64,000 nucleotides of DNA from Streptomyces violaceusniger (GTDB taxonomy: Bacteria; Actinomycetota; Actinomycetes; Streptomycetales; Streptomycetaceae): the NCBI GenBank assembly GCA_005405945.1, contig BJHW01000001.1, positions 4,650,001 to 4,714,000 on the forward strand, given 5' to 3'. Shown here one piece after another: positions 12,101 through 18,240 of this stretch; the first letter of the stretch is position 1, and each line of letters begins with the position of its first letter. The translations under genes were made by a program, and so were the position numbers. The notes under the pieces were generated by a model. That model was not told the DNA's origin. It was given only the letters and a program-made list of their open reading frames with translations, and did no database searches.

Positions 12101-15100
12101 CGGGGCGTTGAGCCAGTACTTCTGGCGCTGGAAGGCGTAGGTGGGCAGGTCGATCGTGCGGGCGCCGGTGGTGGCGTACGGCGCGGCCCAGTCGGCCTTC
12201 TTGCCCCGGACGTACGCCAGCGCCACGGCCGCCGTCAGGGTCTCGGCCTCGGGGCGCCCGGCGCGCAGCGCGGCGGCGTACGCGGTGCCGTCGGCGTCCG
12301 GCAGACAGTCCTGGGCCATGGCGGTGAGCACGGCGTCGGGGCCCAGCTCCAGGAAGGTGGTGGCGCCCTTGTCGGCCAGGGTGCGCACACCGTCGAGGAA
12401 GCGCACGGCCTCGCGGACGTGGCGCACCCAGTACTCGGGCGAGCACAGCTCCTCGGCGGTCGCGACGCGCCCGGTGACGGTGGACACCACGGGGATGCGC
12501 GGCGGCGCGTACTCCAGCACCTGGGCGACGCGCCGGAATTCGGCGAGCATGCCGTCCATCAGCGGGGAGTGGAACGCGTGGCTCACGGTGAGCCGCTTGG
12601 TCTTCCGACCCCGCGCCTCGAAACCAGAAGCGATCTCCAGCGCGTCCTCCTCGGCGCCGGAGACGACGACGGAGTGCGGGCCGTTGATCGCGGCGATGCC
12701 GATCCGGTCCTCGCGCCCGGCGAGCAGCGGCAGCACCTCGTCCTCCGAGGCCCGCACCGCGACCATCGCGCCACCCTCGGCAAGCTCCCGCATCAACCGC
12801 CCACGGGCGGCGACCAGGGCGGCGGCGTCCTCCAGGGAGAGCACACCCGCCACATGGGCGGCCGCGAGCTCGCCGATGGAGTGTCCGGCGAGCAGTTCGG
12901 GGCGCAGCCCCCAGGACTCGAGGAGGCGGTAGAGCGCGACCTCGATGGCGAACAGGGCGGGCTGGGTGTAGTCGGTGCGGTCCAGGAGGGCGGCCTCGGG
13001 GCTGCCCTCCTCGGCGAAGAGCACGTCGAGGAGCGGGAGTTCCAGCTGCTCCTCGAGGTACCAGCAGGCGTCGTCGAGGGCTTCGGCGAAGACGGGGTGG
13101 GCGGCGTAGAGCTCGCGGCCCATGCCGAGGCGCTGGCTGCCCTGTCCGGTGAAGAGCAGGGCGAGCTTTCCGGCGACGGGTGCGCCGCGCACGACGGACG
13201 GCCCGTCGCCCCCGTCGGCGAGGGTACGCAGGGCGGAGCGGAAGCCGTCGCGGTCACCGGCGAGGAGCACGGCGCGCTGCTCGAAGGTGGCGCGGGTGGT
13301 GGCCAGGGAGTGGCCGATGTCGGTGAGGGCGAGGCCGGGGTCGGCCTCCAGCAGCGCGTGCAGCCGCTCGGCCTGGCCCTGGAGGGCGTCGGTGGTCTTC
13401 GCGGACAGCGGCCAGGGCAGCACGGCGGGTTCCGCGGAACCCTCGCCGTCGGGCTCCTCGGCCTCGCTGCCCTGCTCCTCGCCGTCGGCCGGGGGCTGCT
13501 CGATGATGGCGTGCGCGTTGGTGCCGCTCATGCCGAACGACGAGACGCCCGCGCGGCGCGGGCGGTCGCTCTCCGGCCAGGGCCGCGCCTCGGTCAGCAG
13601 CTCGATGTCACCGGCGGACCAGTCGACATGCGGGGTCGGCTCGTCCACGTGCAGCGTCCGCGGCAGCACCCCGTGGCGCATCGCCATGACCATCTTGATG
13701 ATGCCGCCGACACCGGCCGCGGACTGGGTGTGGCCGATGTTGGACTTGAGCGAGCCGAGCCACAGCGGGCGGTCCGCCTCGCGGTCCCGGCCGTAGGTGG
13801 CGAGCAGCGCCTGGGCCTCGATGGGGTCGCCCAGTGTCGTACCGGTGCCGTGGGCCTCGACCGCGTCGACCTCGCCGGCCGTCAGTCCGGCGTTGGCGAG
13901 GGCCTGGCGGATGACGCGCTGCTGGGCGGGGCCGCTGGGGGCGGTGAGGCCGTTGCTGGCGCCGTCCTGGTTGATGGCGGTGGAGCGGACGACGGCGAGG
14001 ACCCGGTGACCGTATCGGCGGGCGTCCGAGAGCCGTTCGACGAGCAGCATGCCGACGCCCTCGCCCCACGCGGTGCCGTCGGCCGCGGCGGCGAACGGCT
14101 TGCAGCGGCCGTCGGGCGCGAGCCCGCGCTGGCGGCTGAAGGCGATGAACGAGCCGGGGTTGGCCATGACCGCGGCGCCACCGGCGAGCGCCATGGTGCA
14201 CTCGCCCGCGCGCAGCGCCTGCACGGCCAGGTGGAGCGCCACCAGGGAGGAGGAGCAGGCGGTGTCGACGGTGACGGTGGGGCCTTCGAAGCCGAAGGTG
14301 TAGGCGATGCGGCCGGAGGCGACGCTGGCGGCGTTGCCGGTGACCAGATAGCCCTCGAAGCCCTGCTCGGCCTCGTGCAGCCGGGGTCCGTAGTCCTGGG
14401 TCTCGGCGCCGACGAACACACCGGTCCGGCCGCCCCGGAGGAGCGCGGGGTCGATACCGGCGCGTTCGAAGACCTCCCAGGAGGTCTCCAGCAGCAGCCG
14501 CTGCTGCGGATCCATCGCCAGCGCCTCGCGCGGGGAGATTCCGAAGAACGCCGGGTCGAACTCATCGGCGTCGTGCAGGAATCCGCCTTCGCGGGTATAG
14601 CTGCTGCCCGGCCGGTCGGGGTCGGGGTCGTAAAGCCCGGCGAGATCCCAGCCCCGACTCACCGGGAATTCGGAGATGACGTCCTTTCCGCCCGCGACGA
14701 TTTCCCACAGTTCTTCGGGGGATCCGACCTCGCCGGGGAACCGGCAGCTCATTCCGACAATGGCGATGGGCTCGTCGGCGGCGATCGGGCCCATTCCGGC
14801 GTCGGCCGGAATGGCGTCGGAGTCGCCGTTCCCGCCGAGCAGTTCGGCCCGCACATGGCGGGCGAGGTCGGCGGGGGTGGGGTGGTCGAAGGCGAGGGTG
14901 ACCGGCAGCCGCAGCCCGGTGGCGGCGGTCAGCCGGGCGTGCAGATCGACCGTGGCGAGGGAGTCGAAGCCCAGGTCGAGGAAGGGACGCTCGGGGTCGA
15001 GGACGTCCGGCGCCTTGTCCTTGAGGGCCTGTTCGACGATCTCGCCGACCCAGGCGGTGAGGGCTTCGGCGCGCTCGGCCTCGGGGAGCGCGGCGAGCCG

Positions 15101-15184
15101 GTCGCGCCATGGGGACGCCCCTTCGGGGCTCGTGCCCCCCTTTTCGGTGTGCTCGGGCGTGAAATCCACGGACTCACTCACCAT
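1..15184 (-). CDS. Modular type I polyketide synthase, first subunit (C-terminus beyond the window)
   Basis: This reading frame stays open from the ATG at 15184 to the left edge, giving about 5061 codons without a stop. The order is loading ACP, KS-AT-KR-ACP, KS-AT-KR-ACP, KS-AT-DH-KR-ACP and then a new KS. Three in-frame ATGs lie at 15211, 15196 and 15184. I chose 15184 because GGGG sits six bases upstream; the purine run at 15199-15203 is too close to 15196. All three complete KS domains keep the active Cys (C310, C1867, C3405). All AT domains read GHSIG and HAFH, the pattern for malonyl-CoA. The protein is a cytosolic assembly line building a polyketide by decarboxylative condensation. There is no N-terminal docking helix and no KSQ or AT before the first ACP, so this is the initiating subunit and its starter must arrive in trans. 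The product cannot be named from this window. Confidence 0.97.
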   Translation of the reverse strand, partial: MVSESVDFTPEHTEKGGTSPEGASPWRDRLAALPEAERAEALTAWVGEIVEQALKDKAPDVLDPERPFLDLGFDSLATVDLHARLTAATGLRLPVTLAFDHPTPADLARHVRAELLGGNGDSDAIPADAGMGPIAADEPIAIVGMSCRFPGEVGSPEELWEIVAGGKDVISEFPVSRGWDLAGLYDPDPDRPGSSYTREGGFLHDADEFDPAFFGISPREALAMDPQQRLLLETSWEVFERAGIDPALLRGGRTGVFVGAETQDYGPRLHEAEQGFEGYLVTGNAASVASGRIAYTFGFEGPTVTVDTACSSSLVALHLAVQALRAGECTMALAGGAAVMANPGSFIAFSRQRGLAPDGRCKPFAAAADGTAWGEGVGMLLVERLSDARRYGHRVLAVVRSTAINQDGASNGLTAPSGPAQQRVIRQALANAGLTAGEVDAVEAHGTGTTLGDPIEAQALLATYGRDREADRPLWLGSLKSNIGHTQSAAGVGGIIKMVMAMRHGVLPRTLHVDEPTPHVDWSAGDIELLTEARPWPESDRPRRAGVSSFGMSGTNAHAIIEQPPADGEEQGSEAEEPDGEGSAEPAVLPWPLSAKTTDALQGQAERLHALLEADPGLALTDIGHSLATTRATFEQRAVLLAGDRDGFRSALRTLADGGDGPSVVRGAPVAGKLALLFTGQGSQRLGMGRELYAAHPVFAEALDDACWYLEEQLELPLLDVLFAEEGSPEAALLDRTDYTQPALFAIEVALYRLLESWGLRPELLAGHSIGELAAAHVAGVLSLEDAAALVAARGRLMRELAEGGAMVAVRASEDEVLPLLAGREDRIGIAAINGPHSVVVSGAEEDALEIASGFEARGRKTKRLTVSHAFHSPLMDGMLAEFRRVAQVLEYAPPRIPVVSTVTGRVATAEELCSPEYWVRHVREAVRFLDGVRTLADKGATTFLELGPDAVLTAMAQDCLPDADGTAYAAALRAGRPEAETLTAAVALAYVRGKKADWAAPYATTGARTIDLPTYAFQRQKYWLNAPAPAGSAAGAGPGSAVDGRFWDVVERGDVAALAAELAVDPGLSLGEVLPALSSWRRQESVRSAVDGWRYRVAWKPVTERSAAGVSGGCWAVVVPGGEAEGAWATGVVRMLAGRGVDVRVVESNAADRAGVAGELRTAVGDASVTGVVSLLAVGEGDGESGLLRTAALVQALGDVGVGAPLWVATRGAVSVGRSDGVVRPGQALVWGLGRVAALELPERWGGLVDLPESVDERALGRLAGVLAGVGVGAGGSGEDQVAVRASGVFGRRLVRAAGSRMSGDEGWRASGSVLVTGGTGALGAHVARWLVANGAEHVVLTSRRGPEAPGAAELCDELAASGARVTVAACDVADRDALAELLAGLPAEFPLTAVVHAAGVLDDGVLDALTPERFASVLRAKADAALHLDELTRDLDLSAFVLFSSITGSVGAAGQGNYAAANAYLDALAELRRAQGLPATSIAWGPWADSGMAGDDAMERRMRREGMPPMAPESAVAALRQALDLDDAAVTVADIDWENFTRTLTAVRPSPLIAELAAEAGPGAATGADTAKVVTDADSASPLGERLSGLPKAEQDHALLELVRAQVASVLGHGGVEAVAAGRAFKELGFDSLAAIELRNRLNAATGLRLAATLIYDYPNATALADHLRAELLGADVVAAGGVVAPAVAVADDPIVIVAMSCRFPGGVRSPEELWQLLTAGGDAIAEFPSDRGWDLAGLYDPDPDRQGTSYAREGGFLYDAGDFDASFFGISPREALAMDPQQRLLLETSWEAFERAGIDPVTLRGSRTGVFAGTNGQDYAGLVSTPPEGLEGHLGTGNAASVVSGRVAYTFGLEGPAVTVDTACSSSLVALHMAVQALRQGECTMALAGGVTVMSTPEAFVDFSRQRGLAEDGRIKAFAAGADGTGWGEGVGMLLVERLSDAEKNGHPVLALVRGSAINQDGASNGLTAPNGPSQQRVIRQALAGAGLSAGDVDVVEAHGTGTTLGDPIEAQALLATYGQERDGDRPLWLGSIKSNIGHTQAAAGVAGVIKMVLAMRHGVLPQTLHVDAPSPHVDWSAGAVSLLTEQVEWPETGRPRRAGVSSFGLSGTNAHTIIEQAPALPVTPAAPGERPAPRELTVLPWLLSAKDGQALRAQAAQLATHLRTHPELSATDLAFSLATSRAALERRAALVTTDRETFLAGLDAVARGESVPDMVEGTVAEGKVAFLFTGQGSQRLGMGRELYDAFPVFADALDEVCAHLDLYLERPLRDVLFGDDAAVLDRTGFTQPALFAVEVALFRLVEAWGLTPDFLSGHSIGELAAAHVAGVLSLADAARLVAARGRLMQALPAGGAMVAVQASEDEVAPLVNERVSIAALNGPSSVVIAGDEDVALEIAASFEARGRKTKRLTVSHAFHSPRMDGMVDAFREVAEGLSYEAPRIPIVSNLTGGVVSAEEITSPDFWVRHVREAVRFLDGVRTLEAEGVTTFVELGPDGVLSAMAQECVTDSASDSAFAATLRKGRAEAESVTTALALLHVRGHSPDWGGYFEGVGARRVELPTYAFQRTRYWWEEAPAAEVAPGGAVDGRFWDVVERGDVAALAAELAVDPGLSLGEVLPALSSWRRQESVRSAVDGWRYRVVWKPVTERLATGVLGGCWLVVVPADAAEGAWATGVVRMLAGRGVDVRVVESNAVDRAGLAEELRTAVVGGSVAGVFSLLAVESESGLLRTAALVQALGDVGVGAPLWVATRGAVSVGRSDGVVRPGQALVWGLGRVAALELPERWGGLVDLPESVDERALGRLAGVLAGVGVGAGGSGEDQVAVRASGVFGRRLVRAAGSRMSGDEGWRASGSVLVTGGTGALGAHVARWLVANGAEHVVLTSRRGPEAPGAAELCDELAASGARVTVAACDVADRDALAELLASIPAEFPLTAVVHAAGVLDDGLVDTLDVERLERVVRAKATSARNLHELTRDLDLSAFVLFSSLAGSVGAAGQGNYAAANAYLDALAELRRAQGLPATSIAWGPWAEGGMAADEALERRMRRDGVPPMAPESALIALRQALDLDDTTVTVADLDWDRFLAEFTAVRPSALFGEMRAARPAPAAEGAPRPTATAGTGTLAERLSGLTENERAQTLLELVRAQVASVLGHGGVEAVAAGRAFKELGFDSLTAVELRNRLNAATGLRLPATLIYDYPNATALADHLRAELLGADVVAAGGVVAPAVAVADDPIVIVAMSCRFPGGVRSPEELWQLLTAGGDAIAEFPSDRGWDLAGLYDPDPDRQGTSYAREGGFLYDAGDFDASFFGISPREALAMDPQQRLLLETSWEAFERAGIDPGALRGQQIGVFAGTNGQDYLSLLMQAPEGLEGHLGTGNAASVVSGRVAYTFGLEGPAVTVDTACSSSLVALHLAVQALRQGECTMALAGGVTVMSTPENFIDFSRQRGLAADGRIKAFAAGADGTGWGEGAGMLLVERLSDARRNGHPVLAVVRGSAINQDGASNGLTAPNGPSQQRVIRQALTSAGLTSGDVDVVEAHGTGTTLGDPIEAQALLATYGQERDGDRPLWLGSIKSNIGHTQAAAGVAGVIKMVMAMRHGVLPQTLHVDAPSPHVDWSAGAVSLLTEQVEWPETGRPRRAGISSFGISGTNAHTIIEQAPAVDAPTQAPERNGLGGLLPFALSAKNAEALREQAARLHIHIASRPEVAPLDVAHALAVGRAALERRAVLTVGDRDDLLRTLDAVARGESAPGVVEGTVAEGKVAFLFTGQGSQRLGMGRELYDAFPVFADALDEVCAHLDLYLERPLRDVLFGDDAAVLDRTGFTQPALFAVEVALFRLVEAWGLTPDFLSGHSIGELAAAHVAGVLSLADAARLVAARGRLMQELPAGGAMVAVQASEDEVTPLLTERVSIAALNGPISVVIAGDEDAALEIAAGFEARGRKTKRLTVSHAFHSPRMDGMLEAFREVAQDLTYEAPRIPIVSNLTGELVSAEEITTPDFWVRHVREAVRFLDGIRTLEAQGVTTYLEIGPDGVLSAMAQECVTDSASDAAFAAALRKDRPEAEALLSAVARAHVRGVTPDWAAVFAGAGAAPVDPAELPTYAFQRQRYWPSAAALAAGDPESIGLGDIDHPLLGAAVALADADGLLLTGVLSTRTHPWLADHAVMDTVLLPGTAFVELASTAGAQVGCERLDELTLEAPLVLPEHTGVRVQLVVDGPDESGRRSFSLHSRRQDALGTEPWTRHATGALAPGARTPESDQPDELAVWPPRGATPIAVEGLYEELAGAGLGYGPVFQGLKGAWRLGENLYAEVGFPEGAPLTSGAEAGRFGLHPALLDAALHVIGLDSADRASALAEGALLPFAWNGVQLHAAGAGALRVRLSERSSNAVALLVADGTGRPVATVESVALRAASADQVRAARGGLHESLFRLDWTAVPAPATGAVTGDWAVLGADAAELAALEGAFGPGVRLAAYRDLAVLRTAVDAGAPAPDTVLLSTTATGGDGGASAVHEATQSVLALLQAWLADERFAASRLVLLTRGAVETEPGAGVADLPYAAVRGLFRSAQSENPGRLVLLDVDGEEGSYRTVPAALGVDEAELALRAGVALAPRLARVPVTENTDDTDTEAATVPSYDPNGTVLITGASGTLGGLFARHLVSAHGVRHLLLVSRRGADAEGAEELRAELTAAGATVTWAACDVADRDALAATLAAIPDGHPLTAVVHTAGVLDDGILGSLTPERVARVLRPKVDAALNLHELTRDHELSAFVLFSGAAAVFGAPGQASYAAANSFLEALAQHRVAQGLPATALAWGLWAGAGMGSGLDELDLRRIARGGVAPIAADEGLTLFDAARADGAAVLFPMRLDYAGLRTEATAAGTVPALFRGLVRTPVRRAAAAAATADGSALAQRLAGLARPEQDRELLELVCGRVAAVLGYAGPDAVEAGRAFKELGFDSLTAVELRNDLKTVTGLRLPATLVFDYPTPAALAGHLRAELLGAEETTAPLVPVRTQAAPALDDDPIVIVGMSCRYPGGVRTPEELWELVATGGDGISGFPVDRGW
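203..5500 (-). other. PKS module 3: KS-AT(malonyl)-DH-KR-ACP with atypical DH and KR residues
   Basis: KS starts near residue 3229 with Cys3405. AT has Ser3854 and His3951 in HAFH. DH begins near residue 4127; it has catalytic His4163 and Asp4337, but the usual Gly of the HxxxGxxxxP motif is Asp4167. KR keeps its TGASGTLGG cofactor loop, LDD motif, Lys, Tyr4786 and Asn, but the position of the catalytic Ser, 13 residues before the Tyr, is Gly4773 (FSG instead of FSS). ACP carries Ser4956. If the reductive loop works the module gives a trans double bond; if not, it leaves a ketone or hydroxyl. Confidence 0.9.
5555..10114 (-). other. PKS module 2: KS-AT(malonyl)-KR(B-type)-ACP
   Basis: KS starts at about residue 1691 with Cys1867. 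AT has Ser2319 in GHSIG and His2416 in HAFH, predicting malonyl-CoA. KR has the LDD motif, Ser2988 and Tyr3001, so it looks active and B-type. ACP carries Ser3172. Large stretches of this module are almost identical at DNA level to modules 1 and 3 (see findings). Together modules 1 and 2 predict a 1,3-diol made from the starter. Confidence 0.92.
10168..14773 (-). other. PKS module 1: KS-AT(malonyl)-KR(B-type)-ACP
   Basis: KS spans residues about 138-563 with Cys310 in DTACSSS and the later EAHGTGT and NIGH histidine motifs. AT spans about 675-985 with Ser769 in GHSIG and His869 in HAFH, predicting malonyl-CoA. KR has the TGGTGALG cofactor loop near residue 1312, an LDD motif (B-type, usually giving a 3R/D-hydroxyl), Ser1447 and Tyr1460. 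ACP carries Ser1634 in LGFDSL. The predicted product of the module is a beta-hydroxyacyl chain with no methyl branch. Confidence 0.92.
14849..15097 (-). other. PKS loading ACP domain (residues about 30-112)
   Basis: A stand-alone acyl carrier protein opens the synthase. The phosphopantetheine attachment motif LGFDSL carries Ser75. No loading AT, KSQ or CoA-ligase domain precedes it, so the starter acyl group must be delivered by a separate enzyme encoded outside this window. Lone loading ACPs of this kind are known from guanidyl or amino-starter macrolide synthases (azalomycin and desertomycin types) and from beta-amino-acid-primed macrolactams, but I cannot tell which starter is used here. 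Confidence 0.85.
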
Positions 15185-15220
15185 CGCGCGCCCCATTACC
15201 CTCGCAGACATAACACCAAG

Positions 15221-15293
15221 ACCGTACGTCAGCTTTACACAGGGCAGGGCGACCAGAAACCCCTTCAAACCCCCTATGGACCCCTATCATCCC
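15221..15293 (-). promoter_or_regulatory. Candidate PKS promoter with helically phased G-tracts
   Basis: Reading leftward toward the PKS, four G-tracts begin about 10, 11 and 10 bases apart (C-runs on the plus strand at 15260-15263, 15270-15274, 15281-15284 and 15291-15293), two of them as ATAGGGG. A weak -10-like TACGGT lies at 15226-15221 with no recognisable -35. Direct repeats on one DNA face just upstream of a poor -35 are typical of an activator site. The regulator is unknown; assignment to the LAL protein at 20260-23073 would be a guess. Confidence 0.4.
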
Positions 15294-15443
15294 TTTGGGG
15301 TCCCGTATCCGAGGGGCATGGCGCAATGGCCATCGTTAATTCACCAGAGTGCATGAGAATTCCGGTGGCGACAAGGATCTCGAGCAAATAATGCGCCCAG
15401 TATTCAATTTTTCGCCAGGTGGGATCAGAGGCGGAGGGGGTTC

Positions 15444-15484
15444 AGAGGTGGAGGGGCGGCCTTTCGGTCCGCCCCTCCACCTCT
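15444..15484 (-). terminator. Strong hairpin between the PH-domain gene and the PKS
   Basis: A perfect 16-bp inverted repeat (15444-15459 and 15469-15484) encloses a 9-base loop. It lies 29 bp after the stop of the leftward gene at 15513-17060 and upstream of the PKS promoter region, so it should insulate the PKS from read-through. There is no clear U-run after it, which is common for Streptomyces terminators. The rest of 15211-15512 shows no gene. Confidence 0.75.
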
Positions 15485-15512
15485 CGGGGATCGCCAGTTG
15501 GTCTCGGGGTGG

Positions 15513-17060
15513 TCAGCCGCGGTCGGGGGCTCTCTCGATGAACGGGGCCAGCAGCCCCGGTACCGCGGTCTCGGCGAGGGCGATCCCCTGGCCTTCGGTC
15601 AGGTCGTGCACGCGGTAGACGCCGTCGCCCGCGGCGGTGGTGGCGCCGAGGGTGATCAGCCCGGCCCGGCGCTGGAAGGGCGTCCGGGAGAGCTTCCAGC
15701 CGATGATCCCGTCACGCTGGAGGGCGACGGTGCGGCGGGCGAACGCGCCGGAGCACGCGGCCAGATAGCGGCCGCGCAGCCCGTGGCCCAGGCTGTGGTA
15801 CGCGCTGAAGGCGAACGCCACCAGGACCGGCACCAGCACCACACCGGTGACCACGCCGGTGATGACGAGCCACCGGCCCAGCCACAGGCCCAGGCCTACG
15901 GGTACGGCCGCGATCAGGACCGACCACATGAGGGCGCGGTTGATCCGGCGCCGCAGGGCCGCCTTGGGGTGCGCGAGCAGACCCTTGCGCTCGACCAGCC
16001 CGGGGCCGGTCGGCAGCGCCTGGGCGGCGACCCGCATGGCCTCGTCGCGCGGGGTGGGCGGGGTCAGCCCGCGGCGCCTGCGGTTGTCCTCCTGGTTGCC
16101 CAGGCCGCTGGCCACGGCGTTGAGCTTGGCGCCCTTGGCCCAGCGCAGCGGGACGGGCTCGACGAGTTCGAGGCCGCGCAGATGGCGCTCCTCGATGCTC
16201 ACGGACCGGGTGGCCAGCAGACCGCGGCGGATGCGCAGGATTCCGCCGTCCTCGCGGCGCAGTTCGTAACCGGCCCAGTTCTCGATGTAGGTGGCGGTGG
16301 AGCCGATCATGCCGAGGACGACGATGACGACGGCGGCCAGCAGGATTCCGTACCAGAGCGGAATGGTGCCGAAGCGATCCTCGAGGTCCTTGACGACGCC
16401 GAGGTCCAGCGGGTTCACCTGGAGCTCGCTCAGGGTGCGGTACGCGCTGGCGGCGGCGATGAAGACACCGCCCACGCCCCAGACGGTCAGCGGGCCGTAG
16501 CGCAGCCAGGACCAGTCCAGCCGGCTGAGCACCCCGTCGCTGTCGGCCACCGGCCGGGCCCGGCCCGCGTCGCGCAGGGCGATGATCTGGCGGCGCAGCT
16601 CCAGGGCCTCGGTCTTGGTGATGCCGTCGAGGGCGAGCCTGCGGGCGGCGGCGTCGCTCTGGTCCCCGCTGTCGATGCGCAGCGTGGTGAGGCCGAAGAT
16701 CCGGTGGACCGGGTTGGCGGTGAGGTCGACACCGCGGATGCGGCCGATCGGGACCGAGCGCTCGCTGCGGAAGAGCAGCCCGGTGTGGAGCTCGAAGCGG
16801 TCCTCGGTGAGCCGGTAGCGGGTGGTGAACAGCCGCATCAGCCCGATGCCGCTGATGACCAGGAAGGTCAGGAACAGCGAGCCGAGGGTGATGATGACCT
16901 GGAGGTTGGTCTCGCCTCCGGTGACCGCGAGGCTGACCAGGAACATGGCCACCGGCGCGGCGAGGATGGAGAGGTTGACCAGGAGCAGCCGCCCGTTGAG
17001 CCGCCCCCAGTCGCGGCCGGCCGCGTGGGAAGACGGCCGCACGGTGGTCTCGGAGCTCAT
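15513..17060 (-). CDS. Multi-pass membrane protein with repeated bacterial PH domains (YdbT-like)
   Basis: The protein has 515 residues starting MSSETTV. It has a hydrophobic hairpin near residues 20-70 followed by a bPH_2 (DUF304) region with the signature RYRLTEDRFELHTGLLF. A second hydrophobic pair near 175-265 precedes another PH-like stretch, and a third pair near 355-410 precedes a last one ending at ERAPDRG. The ATG overlaps the stop of the upstream gene (ATGA at 17057-17060), so the two are translationally coupled. In Bacillus the paired proteins YdbS and YdbT sit in the membrane and are linked to resistance to a circular bacteriocin; whether this pair has a similar role is not known. 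The gene ends just before the hairpin at 15444-15484. Confidence 0.85.
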   Translation of the reverse strand: MSSETTVRPSSHAAGRDWGRLNGRLLLVNLSILAAPVAMFLVSLAVTGGETNLQVIITLGSLFLTFLVISGIGLMRLFTTRYRLTEDRFELHTGLLFRSERSVPIGRIRGVDLTANPVHRIFGLTTLRIDSGDQSDAAARRLALDGITKTEALELRRQIIALRDAGRARPVADSDGVLSRLDWSWLRYGPLTVWGVGGVFIAAASAYRTLSELQVNPLDLGVVKDLEDRFGTIPLWYGILLAAVVIVVLGMIGSTATYIENWAGYELRREDGGILRIRRGLLATRSVSIEERHLRGLELVEPVPLRWAKGAKLNAVASGLGNQEDNRRRRGLTPPTPRDEAMRVAAQALPTGPGLVERKGLLAHPKAALRRRINRALMWSVLIAAVPVGLGLWLGRWLVITGVVTGVVLVPVLVAFAFSAYHSLGHGLRGRYLAACSGAFARRTVALQRDGIIGWKLSRTPFQRRAGLITLGATTAAGDGVYRVHDLTEGQGIALAETAVPGLLAPFIERAPDRG

Positions 17061-17556
17061 GTGGCGTCTCCCGGCACGGCCTGGGTGCACTTGGCCAGGT
17101 ACTCCACCAGGTCCCCGGCGAGCTTGTGGTCGATGCCCTTGATCTTCACCGCGCCCGCGGCGGAGGCCGTGGTCACGGTGACGCCGGAGAGCCCGAACAT
17201 CTGCTGCAGCGGGCCGCGCAGGGTGTCCACCGTCTGGACCCGGGACAGCGGCACGACCCGCCACTGCTGCCAGAGCCAGCCGGAGGCCGCGTAGACCGCC
17301 TCGTTGGTGGCCTCCCAGCGGTGGACCCGGTAGCGCCAGGCCGGCATGACGGCCATGTAGAGCAGCCCGGGGACCAGCGAGATCAGCGTGGCCCACATGA
17401 AGAACTCACGCGTGGGGGAATGGAGGCCCACAGGATCCCGAAGACGAGCGGCAGGGGCAGGGCGAAGAGTGCGGACTGCAGCGTCCACCAGCCGATCGCA
17501 CGGCGGTCGACCCGGTGCCGAGGCGGTCGGAGCCTCAGGTTGTCATGGCTTTCCAC
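17057..17556 (-). CDS. Bacterial PH-domain membrane protein (YdbS-like), frameshifted
   Basis: Two frames join into one protein of about 166 residues. The first part begins at GTG 17556 (MESHDNLRLRPPRHRV) and carries a hydrophobic segment, ILWASI. The second begins at PTREFFMWATLISLVPGLL and continues through the bPH_2 domain (WRVVPLSRVQTVDTLRGPL) to the stop at 17057. The break lies in the C5 run of the coding strand at 17412-17416, and restoring one C merges the frames. I read this as a likely sequence error. It forms an operon with the PH-domain gene downstream, overlapping it by four bases. Confidence 0.75.
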
Positions 17557-17634
17557 TGCTTCACCCTGCTCTTGCGTCTGACGGGTGCCGGGGCGGGGCC
17601 CGGCGGGGGTTGGTGGACTATGAAATCAGGCGGC

Positions 17635-18201
17635 TCAGACCGACGCACCGGTGGCGGTCTGCTGCGGCAGCTGACCGGCCCCGGTGTTCTGGCCCTTCAG
17701 CTTGCGCATCTTGGCCAGCAGCACGGCGGTTCGGGTCAGCACCATGGCCAGCGACATGAAGACGAAGGCGTTGGCGTAGGTGTCCTGGCCGCTGATCTTG
17801 TAGTCGATGGAGAACTTGACCAGGTCCATGGTGAACCAGTGCTCGGCGCCGTAGGCGAAGAGGACGCGTCCGCCGGAGAGGACGATCCACACCAGGGCGT
17901 AGCCGATGCCACCGATGGTGTAGAGCTCACCGGACGTGGCGTCCTTGTAGGCGGGCAGCAGCACTCCGGCGATCAGACCGCAGATGACGCCGGTGCCGAC
18001 GCCCACGAGCTGGAGGGAGATGTCGTTGCCCTTGGTCGGGAAGGACTCGACGAAGATCGCGATGACCACGGCCACGGCGATGACCGAGCGCACCATCCGC
18101 ATCGTGGTGATGCGGCGGCGACCGATGTCGGTCGCCAGGATGATGATCAGGATCGTGCCACTGGCGATCAGTGCGGACAGGAACTGGCTCATCTGTGGCA
18201 T
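17635..18201 (-). CDS. Small multi-pass membrane protein, function unknown
   Basis: This 188-residue protein starts MPQMSQFL and has about five hydrophobic helices (for example FLSALIASGTILIIILATDI near residues 6-26 and VIAVAVVIAIFV near 41-52). The C-terminus is hydrophilic (KMRKLKGQ, then Gln/Thr-rich). GGAGAA lies ten bases upstream of ATG 18201; a second ATG at 18192 is possible. I do not recognise the family with confidence. It is divergent from the sensor kinase at 18369, and such genes are often controlled by the adjacent two-component system, which is inference. Confidence 0.75.
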   Translation of the reverse strand: MPQMSQFLSALIASGTILIIILATDIGRRRITTMRMVRSVIAVAVVIAIFVESFPTKGNDISLQLVGVGTGVICGLIAGVLLPAYKDATSGELYTIGGIGYALVWIVLSGGRVLFAYGAEHWFTMDLVKFSIDYKISGQDTYANAFVFMSLAMVLTRTAVLLAKMRKLKGQNTGAGQLPQQTATGASV

Positions 18202-18218
18202 ATGCGACGTTCTCCAAG

Positions 18219-18240
18219 CCGAACGGGGATGTGCGTTCGG
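18219..18240. promoter_or_regulatory. Inverted repeat in the divergent promoter of the membrane protein and the two-component system
   Basis: The arms CCGAAC and GTTCGG are separated by ten bases, in the 167-bp gap between the leftward membrane protein gene and the rightward histidine kinase gene. The size suits a dimeric regulator such as the NarL-type response regulator encoded next door. That link is inference. Confidence 0.3.
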
